From: Cyrtodaria siliqua
Taxonomy: Eukaryota > Mollusca > Bivalvia > Adapedonta > Hiatellidae
Reading direction: 5' to 3'
DNA: 64,000 bases
Assembly (NCBI GenBank): GCA_037043455.1
Contig: JAWPHD010000236.1
Span: 372,001 to 436,000 of the forward strand
The translations under genes and the position numbers were made by a program. The notes beneath the pieces were generated by a model, which was not told the origin of the DNA, ran no database searches, and worked only from the letters and a program-made list of their open reading frames with translations. Shown piece by piece: positions 1 through 10,139 of the stretch (positions are counted from its first letter, which is position 1; every line of letters begins with the position of its first letter).

Positions 1-246
1 GAAATAATGTCCATATTTCGTACCAATTCATAAATTAAGCATTCAATAACCCATTTGAAGCACATTTTTGTGTTCAAAGTGACAGACGTGATATTTCAAT
101 GTTAACAAAAATACCGCAAAACGGATGACGTCATTCGACTTCCGATAAAAATAGTCACCGAAACTAGGAGTTCAAACAATAACGTACCATGTGATGATGA
201 TAATGATAAATAAATGAGGGAAAAATAAATATCGTCAGAGTGTTTT
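1..246. other. AT-rich sequence, nothing recognised
   Basis: No open frame, RNA or repeat could be supported here. It is ordinary AT-rich flank up to the first MITE. Confidence 0.5.
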
Positions 247-517
247 CATTACGTGGTCCGAGTATTAACTTTCATACCCCATCCAACCCCTTCTCCAAAG
301 AGCCAAAATGGGTTGGCTGGGGTATGAAATAAAACTTTAATTTCGGCTTTAAAATTTGCATATTGCAAAATGAACAGGTACTTTTAAACAGGTTATCGCA
401 TTTTTTTAGTAAAATTGTTTTTAAAAAACATGTGTTATTGTCGAAATATCCATTACAAAATCCTTCTTATATAAGCTTTCCCATCGGTTAATGGAATTAA
501 GGCGTGGCCACATAATG
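247..517 (+). mobile_element. MITE, CATTACGTGGTCC family, copy 1
   Basis: A 271-bp non-coding element. It begins CATTACGTGGTCC and ends GGCCACATAATG, so the two ends are imperfect terminal inverted repeats. Inside the left end is a second inverted motif, with CATACCCCATCCAACC facing GGTTGGCTGGGGTATG. The same element occurs at 27668-27948 and, inverted, at 37457-37729. The three share the internal stretches GGTTATCGCATTTTTT and ATATAAGCTTTCCCA. It has no coding capacity and must be moved in trans by a DNA transposase. No clear target-site duplication is visible, so the superfamily cannot be named. Confidence 0.85.
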
Positions 518-869
518 TTTAAAAATGAGAAAAACTGATCCTATAGAAACCACTGCACACAAACGAAATGGTACCGTAGGCCGCACTGTACTGCAAACAA
601 GGAACAAATTAACTATACAATAACAAGGACAGTACAAAACAGAAAAAGTGGCGAAGACAGGTATAACGAATTAGAATGGTCAATACGCAATATGGCCTAC
701 TTGTTAGCTTAAATCAGTCTTATTTGTCCGCAACCTCGCTATTATCTTGTCGTCAGCACCCACATTGGCACGACAGTGTAAATAAAGGTACATCCCATTA
801 AAAGGAAATCTCTAACAATAACATTCACATCCAGAGAAATTAGAAAACGCTGCACGTATATGTTTTTGT
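518..869. other. No feature seen
   Basis: AT-rich sequence without recognisable coding, RNA or repeat structure. A short minus-strand open frame crosses 742-939, but nothing about it suggests a gene. Confidence 0.4.
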
Positions 870-1142
870 AAAAATATATATAAAATATACGAAACACGTC
901 AAATGTATCAACAATTGTACTAAACCGCGGAATATTCATTATCTACGGAGGAGCATTACATGCCTCCGCATTAGCTTCTTCTACTTGAAAAGTGGCGATT
1001 ATTTATATAAAAATATATATAAAATATACAAAATACGTCAAATGTATCAACAATTGTACTAAACCGCGGAATATTCATTATCTACGGAGGAGCATTACAT
1101 GCCTCCGCATTAGCTTCTTCTACTTGAAAAGTGGCGATTATT
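870..1142. repeat. Tandem duplication, 139-bp unit x2
   Basis: Two adjacent, nearly identical 139-bp copies (870-1008 and 1009 to about 1142), both running from AAAAATATATA through ACCGCGGAATATTC to GTGGCGATTATT. A third, diverged single copy lies at about 23,640-23,765. The single copy there shows that the doubling here is a local event within a larger dispersed repeat. Confidence 0.9.
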
Positions 1143-2005
1143 CGAAATCAGACTCTAGTTTGTTTAACAGAACGTATATAGTTATTGGAGATACTATTCT
1201 GTTCAACAGAAATTTTCAAGTTAATGCAGACAGTATTCTGGTAAACAGAATGTGTGTCAATAAATACTGAAAAGTTAATGTAGAAGCTATTCTCTTCAAC
1301 ATTAAGTATCACATTTATGTAGACGCTTTTCTCTTCAACATAAAGTATCTAGTGAATATACATATTTTATTTTGGAATAATGTCTGGAGTTTATGCATGT
1401 GGTAATTTAGGGGAAACACGGAGAATTCGTACTTATGTTAAATGTGTGAGAGTTTCTATCGAAGAAGTAATTATAATGTTACCATTTCGATTAAACACGA
1501 TATTTTAGGTTTAATTACACTATTTTGAAATCAACCGGATGTGCTCACCTGGTGCATTTGAAAGTAATGCTTGCAATCAGAACTTTATTCATTCCGATCT
1601 TTGGAGATCGCTGTGCCCGATATTTACAGATATCGGTGTAGATATCGGTGGTACATTCTCAAATACTTTTGGTTTCTTACTTGAATTTCGAGTAGGTGGT
1701 TCCACTACTCCAGCCTTTTAAGGTTCTAGCCCTTATGAAAAAATTGGCCGGAATTGTGACGTAAACGACGTAATACGTACGTCTATGGACGTAATTGTAA
1801 AAGTACGAGTGGAAAGAAGCCGTACACGTACTTTTCAAAAAGTTCAAAAAGTACGTCTCGAGTACACCCGTAAGTTTAGGATATAATAATTCTCTGTTGA
1901 GACGTATTTTCTTTTCAAAGACACGTACTTTGGAATTCATATGGGGATTTTAACTTAGATATTTTCACGGGACTTACTCTGGGATATACCAAATTTTGCG
2001 AGACG
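1143..2005. repeat. Dispersed repeat R1, copy 1
   Basis: This stretch aligns with 23,755-24,000 plus 24,525-25,130, and its middle (about 1565-1725) also aligns with 31,025-31,195. Shared landmarks are TTGCAATCAGAACT, GATCTTTGGAGATCGCTG and TCGGTGGTACATT. The last 250 bases (1740-1990) are very rich in ACGTA/TACGT words, as is 5110-5450. No transposase or reverse transcriptase is visible, so the element class is unknown. The short open frames in it are broken differently in each copy. Confidence 0.75.
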
Positions 2006-2007
2006 TC

Positions 2008-2175
2008 CATGGTCACTTAAATACACCATATGATCAATCTACTCGGAATACCTCAGCCATGTATCATACCCCAGCTGATTCTCAAAACACAACTATTATC
2101 AACTTTCGCATACCCCATTCAGTAGCACAGGACACACCAACCTCAACTCTGAATATATTTACATTTAAACGCTAA
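2008..2175 (+). pseudogene. Copy of exon 3 of the unrecognised B gene
   Basis: An open frame of 55 codons from HGHL through NTSAMYHTPADSQNTT to a TAA at 2173. It aligns codon for codon with the exon at 37,414-37,456 plus 37,730-37,854. The MITE that splits the B exon is absent, which makes this the empty site. The 5' part of the exon and the upstream exons are missing: homology starts at 2007, directly after the ACGTA-rich end of repeat R1. The frame is unbroken, but many differences from B change the amino acid, and the following coding-like segment has an 11-bp deletion. I therefore treat it as a relic. The product is not recognised. Confidence 0.55.
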
Positions 2176-2225
2176 CAAATATTTTTTGTTGGAATGCTAC
2201 AATCTAAACCGAAACAGCCGTACTT

Positions 2226-2401
2226 TCTAAATAATGGAAGAATGATTCAGTTTGGACCTATTCTGGAGGCAGCAGGCCCATTTAATTAAGACAGCTAAAC
2301 TATAGACAACACTTGAACAAACAATGTATGTATACAAAAAAGCTACCCTTATAGGTGTGAATTTACTAGCAGGTGAAAAACACTTCATGTAAAGACAAAT
2401 A
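2226..2401 (-). repeat. 176-bp element, copy 1 (perfect inverted partner at 3909-4084)
   Basis: All 176 bases from TCTAAATAATGG to AAAGACAAATA reappear, reverse-complemented and without a single difference, at 3909-4084. Copy B has no such sequence at the matching point (about 37,898), so this is an insertion into copy A. It has no terminal inverted repeats and no clear coding capacity. Confidence 0.9.
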
Positions 2402-2563
2402 CCCAAATGATATTTCTTTACAGTCAATTAGGTGGGAAGGAAGAACAACCAGTTTGCCCATATTGTAAACAAAATTGATTGTACTAGGAACATTAATACA
2501 AAAATATAGATTTATTTAGTCGCTATAACTGGTAATGCTCACGAACATTTTGTTTTATTTCAG

Positions 2564-2745
2564 AGTATGGTTAAATTAGTTGATTGCTATCCTGTAATGA
2601 TAAGGAGAGAAGACGGCACAGCAAGAAGCTAGACAAAACCTGGGATACACCTTGTGTCTGAAGCTGATTTACGTACTATTTTCTTTTTAGGAATTTGTCC
2701 AATCACGAGGACAGAGATTGGGGCATCGGAAAGCAGGAGATCATA
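2564..2745 (+). pseudogene. Copy of the coding-like segment at 38,281
   Basis: After an acceptor-like TTTTATTTCAG, the sequence ATGGTTAAATTAGTTGATTG follows, matching 38,281 onward. The B version reads 63 codons (MVKLVDCYPVTVRRED...). Here 11 bases are missing after ACAGCAAG (about 2628) and further changes follow, so the frame is lost. The product is unknown. It lies downstream of the exon-3 relic in the same order as in copy B. Confidence 0.5.
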
Positions 2746-2940
2746 GGCCAGTATTTGACCCAATAAAGATTCAGGCGATAAAAGGTACTAGATTTGTCCT
2801 CTTAATCATATTCGAAAAACCTTAAAAAATGACTTTCTGTTTCCGAACTCTGAACTCTCACAAGTGTGTGGAAAGGAAAAAAAACGACTATGCTTAAAAA
2901 TCACACAATTCAAAAATATTCCAAAAAATATACAACACTA

Positions 2941-2966
2941 TAAACAAACAAACAAACAAACAAACA
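2941..2966. repeat. (CAAA)n microsatellite
   Basis: About six CAAA units in a row. The matching place in copy B (about 38,666) has a shorter, interrupted version. Confidence 0.8.
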
Positions 2967-3676
2967 CAGAACTGCCACCGAAATTAGGCTTTCTTCAAGA
3001 GTTTGCATAGGAACAGCCATTCATTTGTTATGGCTTGCCTAAACATTAATTTTATTTGCTGAATGAATTGTAAAACAGCTGAAGACATTGTATGGGTAAC
3101 TTTGAGCCACCACAGAGAGGAGTAGTAAACATAGAAATCCGGGAATGCTGGCTTACTCATACTACAGAAATGTTTATGATTAGTTCACTTGCTAGTGGAA
3201 TCGACTCCGATTCACAAAACAGTCCAAATGTAATTCACAATCAAACGAATTAGGCTAGGGGCATTATCTTGCTTAAGGACGAACTGAAGTGGCTTCAGTG
3301 AGGACACTGGCCCTTCTATTTGTAGAAGAGCTTATTGATGAATATATTTAAGGTATTAAAGCATTTGGTAGAGTGTATTAATATCAAAAAGTAGCATCGG
3401 TTTTCCTACTCTTAGGCCCGCCTTAAGAATTATAAACAAAACGGAGAATGTACATTCAAGCAATATTCTAAAATTGAAGAAATTAAATTGCTAGATTTCA
3501 TTTGCTGAGGAAATTCTTTTTCTAACAAAGTATGATTTTTCTTCAAAAATTGTTTATTATTTTTCATGTCTTATTTAAAAACGAAGAAGTGTTTATGTAA
3601 AGGATGATTGATTATCATATTCAAGGTTTATTCATTTAGATCAAATGATGGACTATTTTATTTTTCAATTTTTCAG

Positions 3677-3792
3677 AATACACTTTGGACTGGATGAGTG
3701 CGTCTGGTTTACCTTTAGTTGAGGGAATCGGAATGAATATTGCTGTTACGGAGGCAATTGGATACGCGAAAAAGAAATTAGCCAAAACGTGA
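3677..3792 (+). CDS. Possible terminal exon, product unknown
   Basis: A pyrimidine-rich tract ending TTTTTCAG is followed by 37 codons, beginning YTLDWMSASGLPLVEG and ending in a lysine-rich YAKKKLAKT, then TGA. The acceptor, the in-frame stop and a plausible codon composition suggest a real last exon or a recent relic of one. No donor exon could be linked to it. It is absent from copy B. I do not recognise the family. Confidence 0.35.
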
Positions 3793-3908
3793 AGGACAAA
3801 TACATAATGAAGTTGCCAGATTTTTTTTAAATTGACAGTTATACTGCAACATATGTTTCATACTACAGGGCAGCTTTAATCTTTAGAATTAATGGATGCA
3901 TCTTTTAA

Positions 3909-4084
3909 TATTTGTCTTTACATGAAGTGTTTTTCACCTGCTAGTAAATTCACACCTATAAGGGTAGCTTTTTTGTATACATACATTGTTTGTTCAAGTG
4001 TTGTCTATAGTTTAGCTGTCTTAATTAAATGGGCCTGCTGCCTCCAGAATAGGTCCAAACTGAATCATTCTTCCATTATTTAGA
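3909..4084 (+). repeat. 176-bp element, copy 2
   Basis: Reverse complement of 2226-2401, identical at all 176 positions, with 1507 bases between the two. It contains the open stretch FNICLYMKCFSP, but the frame in the other copy starts differently, so coding is not supported. Confidence 0.9.
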
Positions 4085-4318
4085 TTTATTTTTGCAAAGT
4101 AGAAGAGATTATTTGTAAAATATTGACAAACAATATTTAACGACATATTATCTGGCGATATGTAAACCATTACAATTCCCTCAAATATCTTGATACTGTA
4201 CAAGTAAACTAAGATCAACCCACATTTATCAGTTTCATTTGATTTTTGTACTTTGTTTACATTTGTATCAAGACTATGCTTTATTATTTTTTGATTGGAT
4301 ATATATAGAGGATATTTG

Positions 4319-4690
4319 TTGGTTTGGAGTGAATATAGGATTTATTTTCATCGAGAAGTGAGAAAACTTATATTTTCACGATTGCTTTAGCAAGAGTGAA
4401 CATATTTGAGTTTTCTCACTTTGAGATGAAAATAAATCCTATATTCACCACAAACCAACAAATATTCCGTTTATTATATAAGCACAACCTTGAAACCTAT
4501 GCTAAAAAAAAGTGCGCCAAAACAAGGACGTCAATAACATCAACACGCCAACTACGTCAATAGTGGCATTGCGTCATTTTCGTATTTCACATGTGAAATA
4601 TAAACAATGAAAATATAAGGTTTTATTTTGATCATAAAATCCAATATTTCACTGTAAAGTATATCATAAATATTGTTATTAGAACATATT
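4319..4690. mobile_element. Foldback element, copy 1
   Basis: Two arms of about 60 bp (4319 to about 4372, and 4407-4469) face each other. Both carry GAATATAGGATTTATTTTCAT and its complement, with a short unpaired centre. Downstream homology with the second copy (28,507-28,870) continues through TATAAACAATG and ATATAAGGTTTTATTTT to about 4690. It has no coding capacity. It is likely a non-autonomous DNA transposon; its class is unknown. Confidence 0.8.
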
Positions 4691-5109
4691 TTCTGCACCA
4701 GGTAAGTTTAGGAAGCACCTTTAAGTAACATTTGTTTTGATTGTTTAGTTCAGCCATGATATCAACATGTCAATTCTTGAACATTTAACCTTTAAAGCTT
4801 ACTGAACACTGAAATGGCTTATTTTAAATTAAATTTTGATAAATTGAATTACTATTTTTGTTACTTTCTGACAACTTAAATGCTCACATAAACTCTTAAA
4901 TTAAGCTGGATGGATAGAAATGCTTTTTGTCGCAAGAAAATGCTTTAATAGCAATTTCGTTTTGTGGCTCAGTTACAGGAATAAATCACTTAATAGTGAA
5001 TGCCTTGGGCTCAAGGCTTTAAGCTGTATGATTTGTGTATTGTTGTTCGCTGATTGCACATCCACATCCATGATGAGGTATTTGTGCACCATATTTCTGG
5101 CACATTTGA

Positions 5110-5450
5110 AAGGTCAAGGTTAATTAGCCGTAAAAAAAGTACGTATGAATATTTATTACGTCTCGGACACGACTGGTAAATTAAATGCTACTTTTTCCAG
5201 GCGGAATATTTTGTCACGCGTACGTTTTTACGCCTAATTTACATATTTCGGCTCTTTTTACGTCCAGTTTACGTCAAGTTTCCAGGTGTAATAATAATTC
5301 ACACGTTCTTTTTGGCACGTACTTTTCTCAGGAAGTACTGTTTTCCAGGAGTACTTTTGTACACACGTAATTTTTGTCTACACGTACTTTTTTGCACGTA
5401 TTATTTTACGGCTAATTTACATACTTTGGCTATTTTTACGTCTGGTTTAC
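5110..5450. repeat. ACGTA-rich stretch
   Basis: Words such as CACGTACTTTT, TTTTTACG and TTTACGTC recur many times over 340 bases. The vocabulary is that of 1740-1990 and 24,890-25,200 seen on the other strand. The stretch ends where homology to copy B resumes. It may be a transposon end made of degenerate short repeats. Confidence 0.55.
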
Positions 5451-6525
5451 CTGTTCGATGATTTCCAAATCTCCTTTCATACATTTTTTCTGTCAAATTT
5501 CGTTAATCTATTTTCTTTGAAAACATTTTTAGTACAGTTTCCTGTTATATTTTGGCTGTATCGTTACATATTATTGATACTTGGAGCTCATCATGTGTTT
5601 GACAGTTTTGGATGTATCCATTTAAAAGTGAATGTACGCAATTACAAGAGGTAAACACTGATGTAGACCGTTGACCCGGTGATAGTATATAGCTGAAGAA
5701 ATAATTCTTATAATATATTCAACCCTCCATTTTCTTTTTGAATTTAAAAGCAGGCATGTTTATTTGCATGATAAAGTAAGTTTCCAAGAATTCTAACGGG
5801 GTTTGAAGTTTTAACAGGTTTTCAATATCCGCACTTTACTATGGAATGGGCATGGAGAACCATTGACGCTATTAATACATTTAAGATTGAATAACCGATT
5901 TAAAATAAGACAACAGCTACGACTAGCGCGCATGTAAGTTGTCTTTCAAGAAGACGTCACGCGTTAGGTTTCAACCAATGAAATAACGTTAATCAAAGAT
6001 CTGATAATGAGGTTAGAAATATATTTGTGTCATATGTATTGTAACAGCGAAAGCTTTATCTATATGTACTGGAACTGATTGTCAGTTGATATCTAAACGC
6101 TGTTATCAGGATATGTAGCAACATAGATATTTCAACAATGTGTATTAGTGTTGTGCTGTGGGGTTTGGTGAGGGACCGGGCGGGGGTTCATTATGTTTTT
6201 TCTAAATTTTAGTAGAATTAAGAAATATCATATTAAACAAAACCTGTTGTAAGCACCGTTTTGTTCAGGTCTGAACATTAAAGTCAATGTGTAGTATGAA
6301 TAGAATCTGGCATAACATGATCAAGTTAACTCTGGACAGCACCATTCCTGTACACAATGAAAGTACTTGAAAAATATGGGGCACGTAGTCTAATTCATTA
6401 ATTGTAGGCCATTTCGTACAGAAAATTTCATTTATTGAGTCGGCATGCGTCAGCATGCTGGCTCTTTGGAATCGTGTATGTATATAGTGCAATTTCTGAA
6501 TAGGGAGTTTTTTTAAAACAGGTGA

Positions 6526-7032
6526 GGAGCTTTACCGCTTTCGGCAATGTAATCCCCTTTAACTGCCTCAAATACAACTTAATTTGATAAGGTCACTGAC
6601 ATGAACGTTATGTATACCGAGTAATATAACTACTGATTGTGAAATAATGAAATAATTGTAATTGTATACAGTATAAACGTGTTGTTTTTGTAGGTTTACC
6701 GAAATAGGTGACTGACATGAACGTTATGTATACCGAGTAATATAACTACTGATTGTGAAATAATGAAATAATTGTAATTGTATACAGTATAAACGTGTCT
6801 TTTTTGTAGGTTTACCGAAATATTATGCGCATTAATAAATCAAAAAACGGATTGGGAGCTTTACGCACTTCGAGAATGTAGTTCCTTTAACTGCCTCAAG
6901 TATAACAATTTCATATGGTGACTGACATGAACGTTATATATACCGAATAATATAACTACTGATTGTGAATAATTGTCATTGTATACAGTATATACGTGTC
7001 TTTTTTGAAAAAGGAACTGAAATACTATGCGC
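6526..7032. repeat. Tandem and near-tandem 116-bp repeats
   Basis: Three copies of a unit containing ACTGACATGAACGTTAT and GTATACAGTATA start at 6595, 6711 and 6921. The first two are directly adjacent (116-bp period). The third comes with its own upstream part (GGGAGCTTTA ... AACTGCCTCAA) that also precedes copy one, so a larger unit was duplicated too. It lies in a part of copy A missing from copy B. Confidence 0.85.
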
Positions 7033-8196
7033 AATAATACACGCATATATATAATTCATGAATGGCATCAATGGCGTAGTTACCTGGATGTGCCGCTCAT
7101 GATATGTGTGACCTACTTCACGTGCATTATTTCTTCTATTACGTCACATTTTTATGAAACAATACATTTGACCAATAGTGGTGTAAATAACAACATATAA
7201 ACGCATTATTATTTTTAACTTACCTTTTATTTGCTAGAAATAATGGTCTTCATTCCAAAACAAAAGAAAAGTACGACCGATTGCTGGAGGTGAGCTCCAA
7301 TTAGCGGTAAATTGACAATTGAACAACAACAACACGCTGCATACCCTATGTTTTACTTGGTACGACCCAACCTTAAAAACGGACATGCGCAGACCACGAA
7401 TAGTGACAGTAAACGCGGCCATTTTATTGATTTTTTACAATGTAAACACGGGTGGCAAAATGAATTTCGGGCTTTGTGAAGCTAAACGGATAGCTTCGGC
7501 AAGAGTGTAAACAGATCCAGGAGCGTCTATTTTCATTCTGTCTACCGATATCAGGTATGAAAACATAAAGTAAGCAATAAAAAAAAATCTCGATTCATAT
7601 TCGACGCATGGGTACCCTGAAACGACAGTTCGGATGGTACATACTTTCGGATATTTTTTTTTTAATTTTTTTTTTTACATAATCAAATAAGAAAAACTGT
7701 CCTTTACAAATACATGTTGGTGGAAAAAAAATATATATTTATAGATACAGATATAAAGTATATTTCTATTCATTATTTAAGGTGTAAGGAGTTCCTGGAA
7801 TCCTACTTTTAAATGCTTTCTAGTCTAGGCTCCTAATTGTTTAACTTGTAGAAAGTGGTGACAAAAAGGAAAATATAGCCACAGTAGGCCCTGATAGTCT
7901 AATAAAACCTGATTAAAAACTTGGCTCCAGTTTCACCAAGTCGGCTCTGATTATTATCGTTTGGCAAAAAGTGCTAGTACTCTCCTTTGCATCGGTTATA
8001 AATTACTATGTAATATTCTATTCTGACTTATTTGAAACAAAGTAGTAAATACGTCCACTGACTAGGAGCATAAAGTGATAGCAAAAAGAAAAATATAGTC
8101 AGGAGGTTCTGAGTTTGATTACTACATATGTAACAAATGTGTGGTATAAAAGCGAATAAAGACTAATTTCCAATAAGAAAAAAATATTGGACCTTT
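7033..8196. other. No feature seen
   Basis: AT-rich sequence with T-runs near 7655-7675. Short open frames at 7234-7510 overlap on both strands and look accidental. Confidence 0.4.
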
Positions 8197-8245
8197 CCAT
8201 TTTAAATCAGGGCCTGTCCATTTTAAATCAGGGCCTGTCCATTTT
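8197..8245. repeat. 21-bp tandem repeat, about 2.3 copies
   Basis: CCATTTTAAATCAGGGCCTG repeats with a 21-bp period at 8197, 8218 and 8239. Confidence 0.85.
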
Positions 8246-8639
8246 CAGAAGCAACAAGCCCTGTGCCTGTCTCTTAAAATAATTGCCTGTGAGCACTGAC
8301 ATACACTCGAAAACCAAAACCGACGCGGTTGCAAAAAATAATTCCGTCCCAAGCATTTTTCAGTACAAAAGAAATCTCATGTTCTAAGCATCAACATTTC
8401 ATTTTAATACGCCACACCTGTAAAATTTAACGTAACCTTTAACCTCACCAAGAAGACAGACACTGTTCAATCTTGGCGACTCTCAGGACCTTCAGTCCTT
8501 TGATTGTCAATTTAAAGTCGGATTCCTTTACCCCCACGATAAGTCTGAAGTATCCGACCCCACTCATCCTAGCAAACAATCAAAAACGCATTCATAATAA
8601 AACGCACTAGTCGAACTCTGTCTATAGCTGTCAATCTCT

Positions 8640-8945
8640 GGTAACGTTTGATGGTTGTCTTTAATCTTGTCTTGTCCAGGATTCGTTAGTACGTTTTGTT
8701 CTCTTGCTGCTCTTGACTCTGCTAACTCTTTTTATATTATATCTACATGATCGTTTAACTTCTTTTTGCCACTGACCGTTCAAAGGCGGTAGCCCTATTG
8801 TCAACCTTGTTATGTTTGTGATGTCATATCTTGCCTTTTATTCATCTATGTAGTTGTTGCTTGTTTCTGTGCGTGTTTTTTTGTTGAGTGCGGTCCTTGA
8901 ATGCTATATTTCCTGTTCGATTTTCATATCTACTTATACTAAAGC
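8640..8945 (+). mobile_element. 3' tail of a Penelope-like element (copy A)
   Basis: It carries the series shared by all tails in this window: GTCTTTAATCTTGTCTTG, then TTTTTGCCACTGACCGTT, then GCGGTAGCCCTATTGTCAA, and finally TTCCTGTTCGATTTTCATA. The same series follows the reverse transcriptase relics at 22,546 (plus) and precedes 19,726 on the minus strand. That order is why I assign it as the 3' untranslated end of that element. No coding part is left here. The copy-B counterpart is 39,917-40,205. Confidence 0.65.
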
Positions 8946-9276
8946 AACATTACATTTTAAATTCATTCCACAATACACAATCATTAACATGTTTATATAG
9001 TTTATCTTATTGGGTCGCAAACATTATTGTGAAATGACGTGTAAATTAATAATTAACGGAAATTTCTTTATCTCGTATGGTATTGTACAAGTCCAATATT
9101 AAGAAAACCAGGCAGGTGTCACTCGTCATTATTTATTACCTTTAGTAGTGACAGTCTTATGCAAAACAACCATACACTCTGCTGAATATTTAATTTGAAT
9201 TTCCTGATATTCGAAGAGAATAAGGCAATAACCGACAGTATGCAAATGTATTCATGAGGGATAAAGAGGCAAAACA

Positions 9277-9352
9277 GGCCTATCTAGTCCAGTGGTAAGA
9301 GCACTTGGCCCACAAGCGGACAGTTGTGGGTTCAAATCCCGTCGGATGCTTA
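9277..9352 (+). mobile_element. tRNA-like head of a short interspersed element (copy A)
   Basis: An A-box-like TAGTCCAGTGGTAAGAGC and a B box GGTTCAAATCC at tRNA spacing show a tRNA origin. The T arm pairs (GTGGG with CCCGT), but the anticodon arm does not form a stem, no T precedes an anticodon, and the acceptor ends match at only about half the positions. It is therefore a tRNA-derived element and not a working tRNA gene. The body continues to about 9530, where a single 37-bp satellite monomer follows. The B counterpart is at 41,565. Confidence 0.65.
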
Positions 9353-9530
9353 TATGTCCATATATTGTTCAGTAATGCATTGCTTATCTTTCATCACCAT
9401 TCGGCAATGATCCCACATTCTCGGCCCTCAAATTTGCTCCAGGATTCGTTAGTACCTCGTTGCTGTCTTGTGACGATGGCAGGCCGACGTTCACTGAAAT
9501 AAGTAACGCTGTAGACCGAAATTCGTTGGC

Positions 9531-9567
9531 GCATCTGAAGTATGCCTGGGCCAGTAGTCTAGTAGTG
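9531..9567. repeat. Single 37-bp monomer homologous to the 22-kb satellite
   Basis: From GCATCTGAAG to AGTAGTG this is one exact-length 37-bp unit of the array that starts at 41,810. It differs from the commonest unit at only three positions in the CAGTGG part (CCTGGG here). GCAT stands at its start and again directly after it (9568-9571), giving a 4-bp direct repeat around one monomer. It sits at the same distance behind the same tRNA-like element as the array start in copy B. Confidence 0.9.
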
Positions 9568-9599
9568 GCATAGTTATTTGATTGAAGTACCATGTAGTA

Positions 9600-10019
9600 C
9601 TATGCGGAGGCGGCTTCACAATAATATACAATAATATATACTATATCATCAATGTTCCAGAAACAATGCACTCAAATCAATAAAAGAGAAACATCAGGCG
9701 AACTGCGGGTAAACAACGAGAGTCGTCGTAGAAACAGAATATACAGCGATGTTTTAACGGAGAGTATGTCACGACAGATAACCATCCAGTAAGAGGGACA
9801 ACAACAGAGAGAAAGAGGGAAAGTGAAAGAATGGTTGAGAAGGTGGACAAAACACAGAACACTCCTTTGATAGATATTTACAATGTCGTTTTGTGTGATT
9901 GAGACATTTGAAGAATAAATGATGATATGTTTTGTATTCAGAAAGACTTAACTGAAATAACGTTGCCGTTTTTCCATTATAAATGTCCATACAGTATACG
10001 ACTATTATTATTGTACGGT
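9600..10019. other. No feature seen
   Basis: AT-rich with purine-rich stretches (9780-9850). No supported gene or repeat. Confidence 0.4.
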
Positions 10020-10135
10020 GTTATCTGTTTTAGGGGTGAAATAGTGTCGATTCTTAGTGATGGCGGAAGATATACAGTAGTGGTTCAATCCAGGAAAAGA
10101 ATCAACGGTCGTATAAGGCCTAACTTGTGCTAGAA
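10020..10135. repeat. Dispersed repeat pair, copy 1
   Basis: The words GTCGATTCTTA, GATGGCGG and CCAGGAAAAG occur in the same order and spacing at 14,530-14,600. One reading frame is shared over about 20 codons, so it may be a remnant of coding sequence of some element, but it is too short to name. Confidence 0.45.
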
Positions 10136-10139
10136 TGAT

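Larger units (their letters stand above)
3115..5457. repeat. Block present only in copy A
   Basis: Homology with copy B breaks at CCACCACA and resumes at GATTTCCAAAT. In B these are eight bases apart (38,828 to 38,836); here they are 2.3 kb apart. The block holds an exon-like segment, the second 176-bp element, a foldback element and an ACGTA-rich stretch, listed separately. Positions 3115-3670 contain nothing recognisable apart from a fragment TTATCTTGCTTAAGGA, also found at 13,875. Confidence 0.7.
2007..9571. repeat. Duplicated locus, copy A
   Basis: This stretch is a diverged copy of 37,413-41,830 (copy B). Aligning blocks in order are 2007-3114 with 37,413-38,828, 5458-6428 with 38,836-39,799, 8504-9270 with 39,809-40,565, and 9285-9571 with 41,567-41,830. 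Two long pieces, 3115-5457 and 6429-8503, have no counterpart in B and are insertions here or deletions there. B in turn carries a MITE, a 208-bp retroposon, a 991-bp DNA transposon and the satellite array, all absent here. Order and orientation are kept, so this is a segmental duplication, not scattered repeats. Confidence 0.8.

Noticed and set aside
992..1270. 92-codon open frame
   Set aside because: It runs across the boundary of a 139-bp tandem duplication, and the frame is broken in the related copy at 23,640.
9277..9352. Functional tRNA gene
   Set aside because: The A and B boxes are present, but the anticodon arm and acceptor stem do not form. The same applies to 41,565, 16,935 and the 107-bp units.
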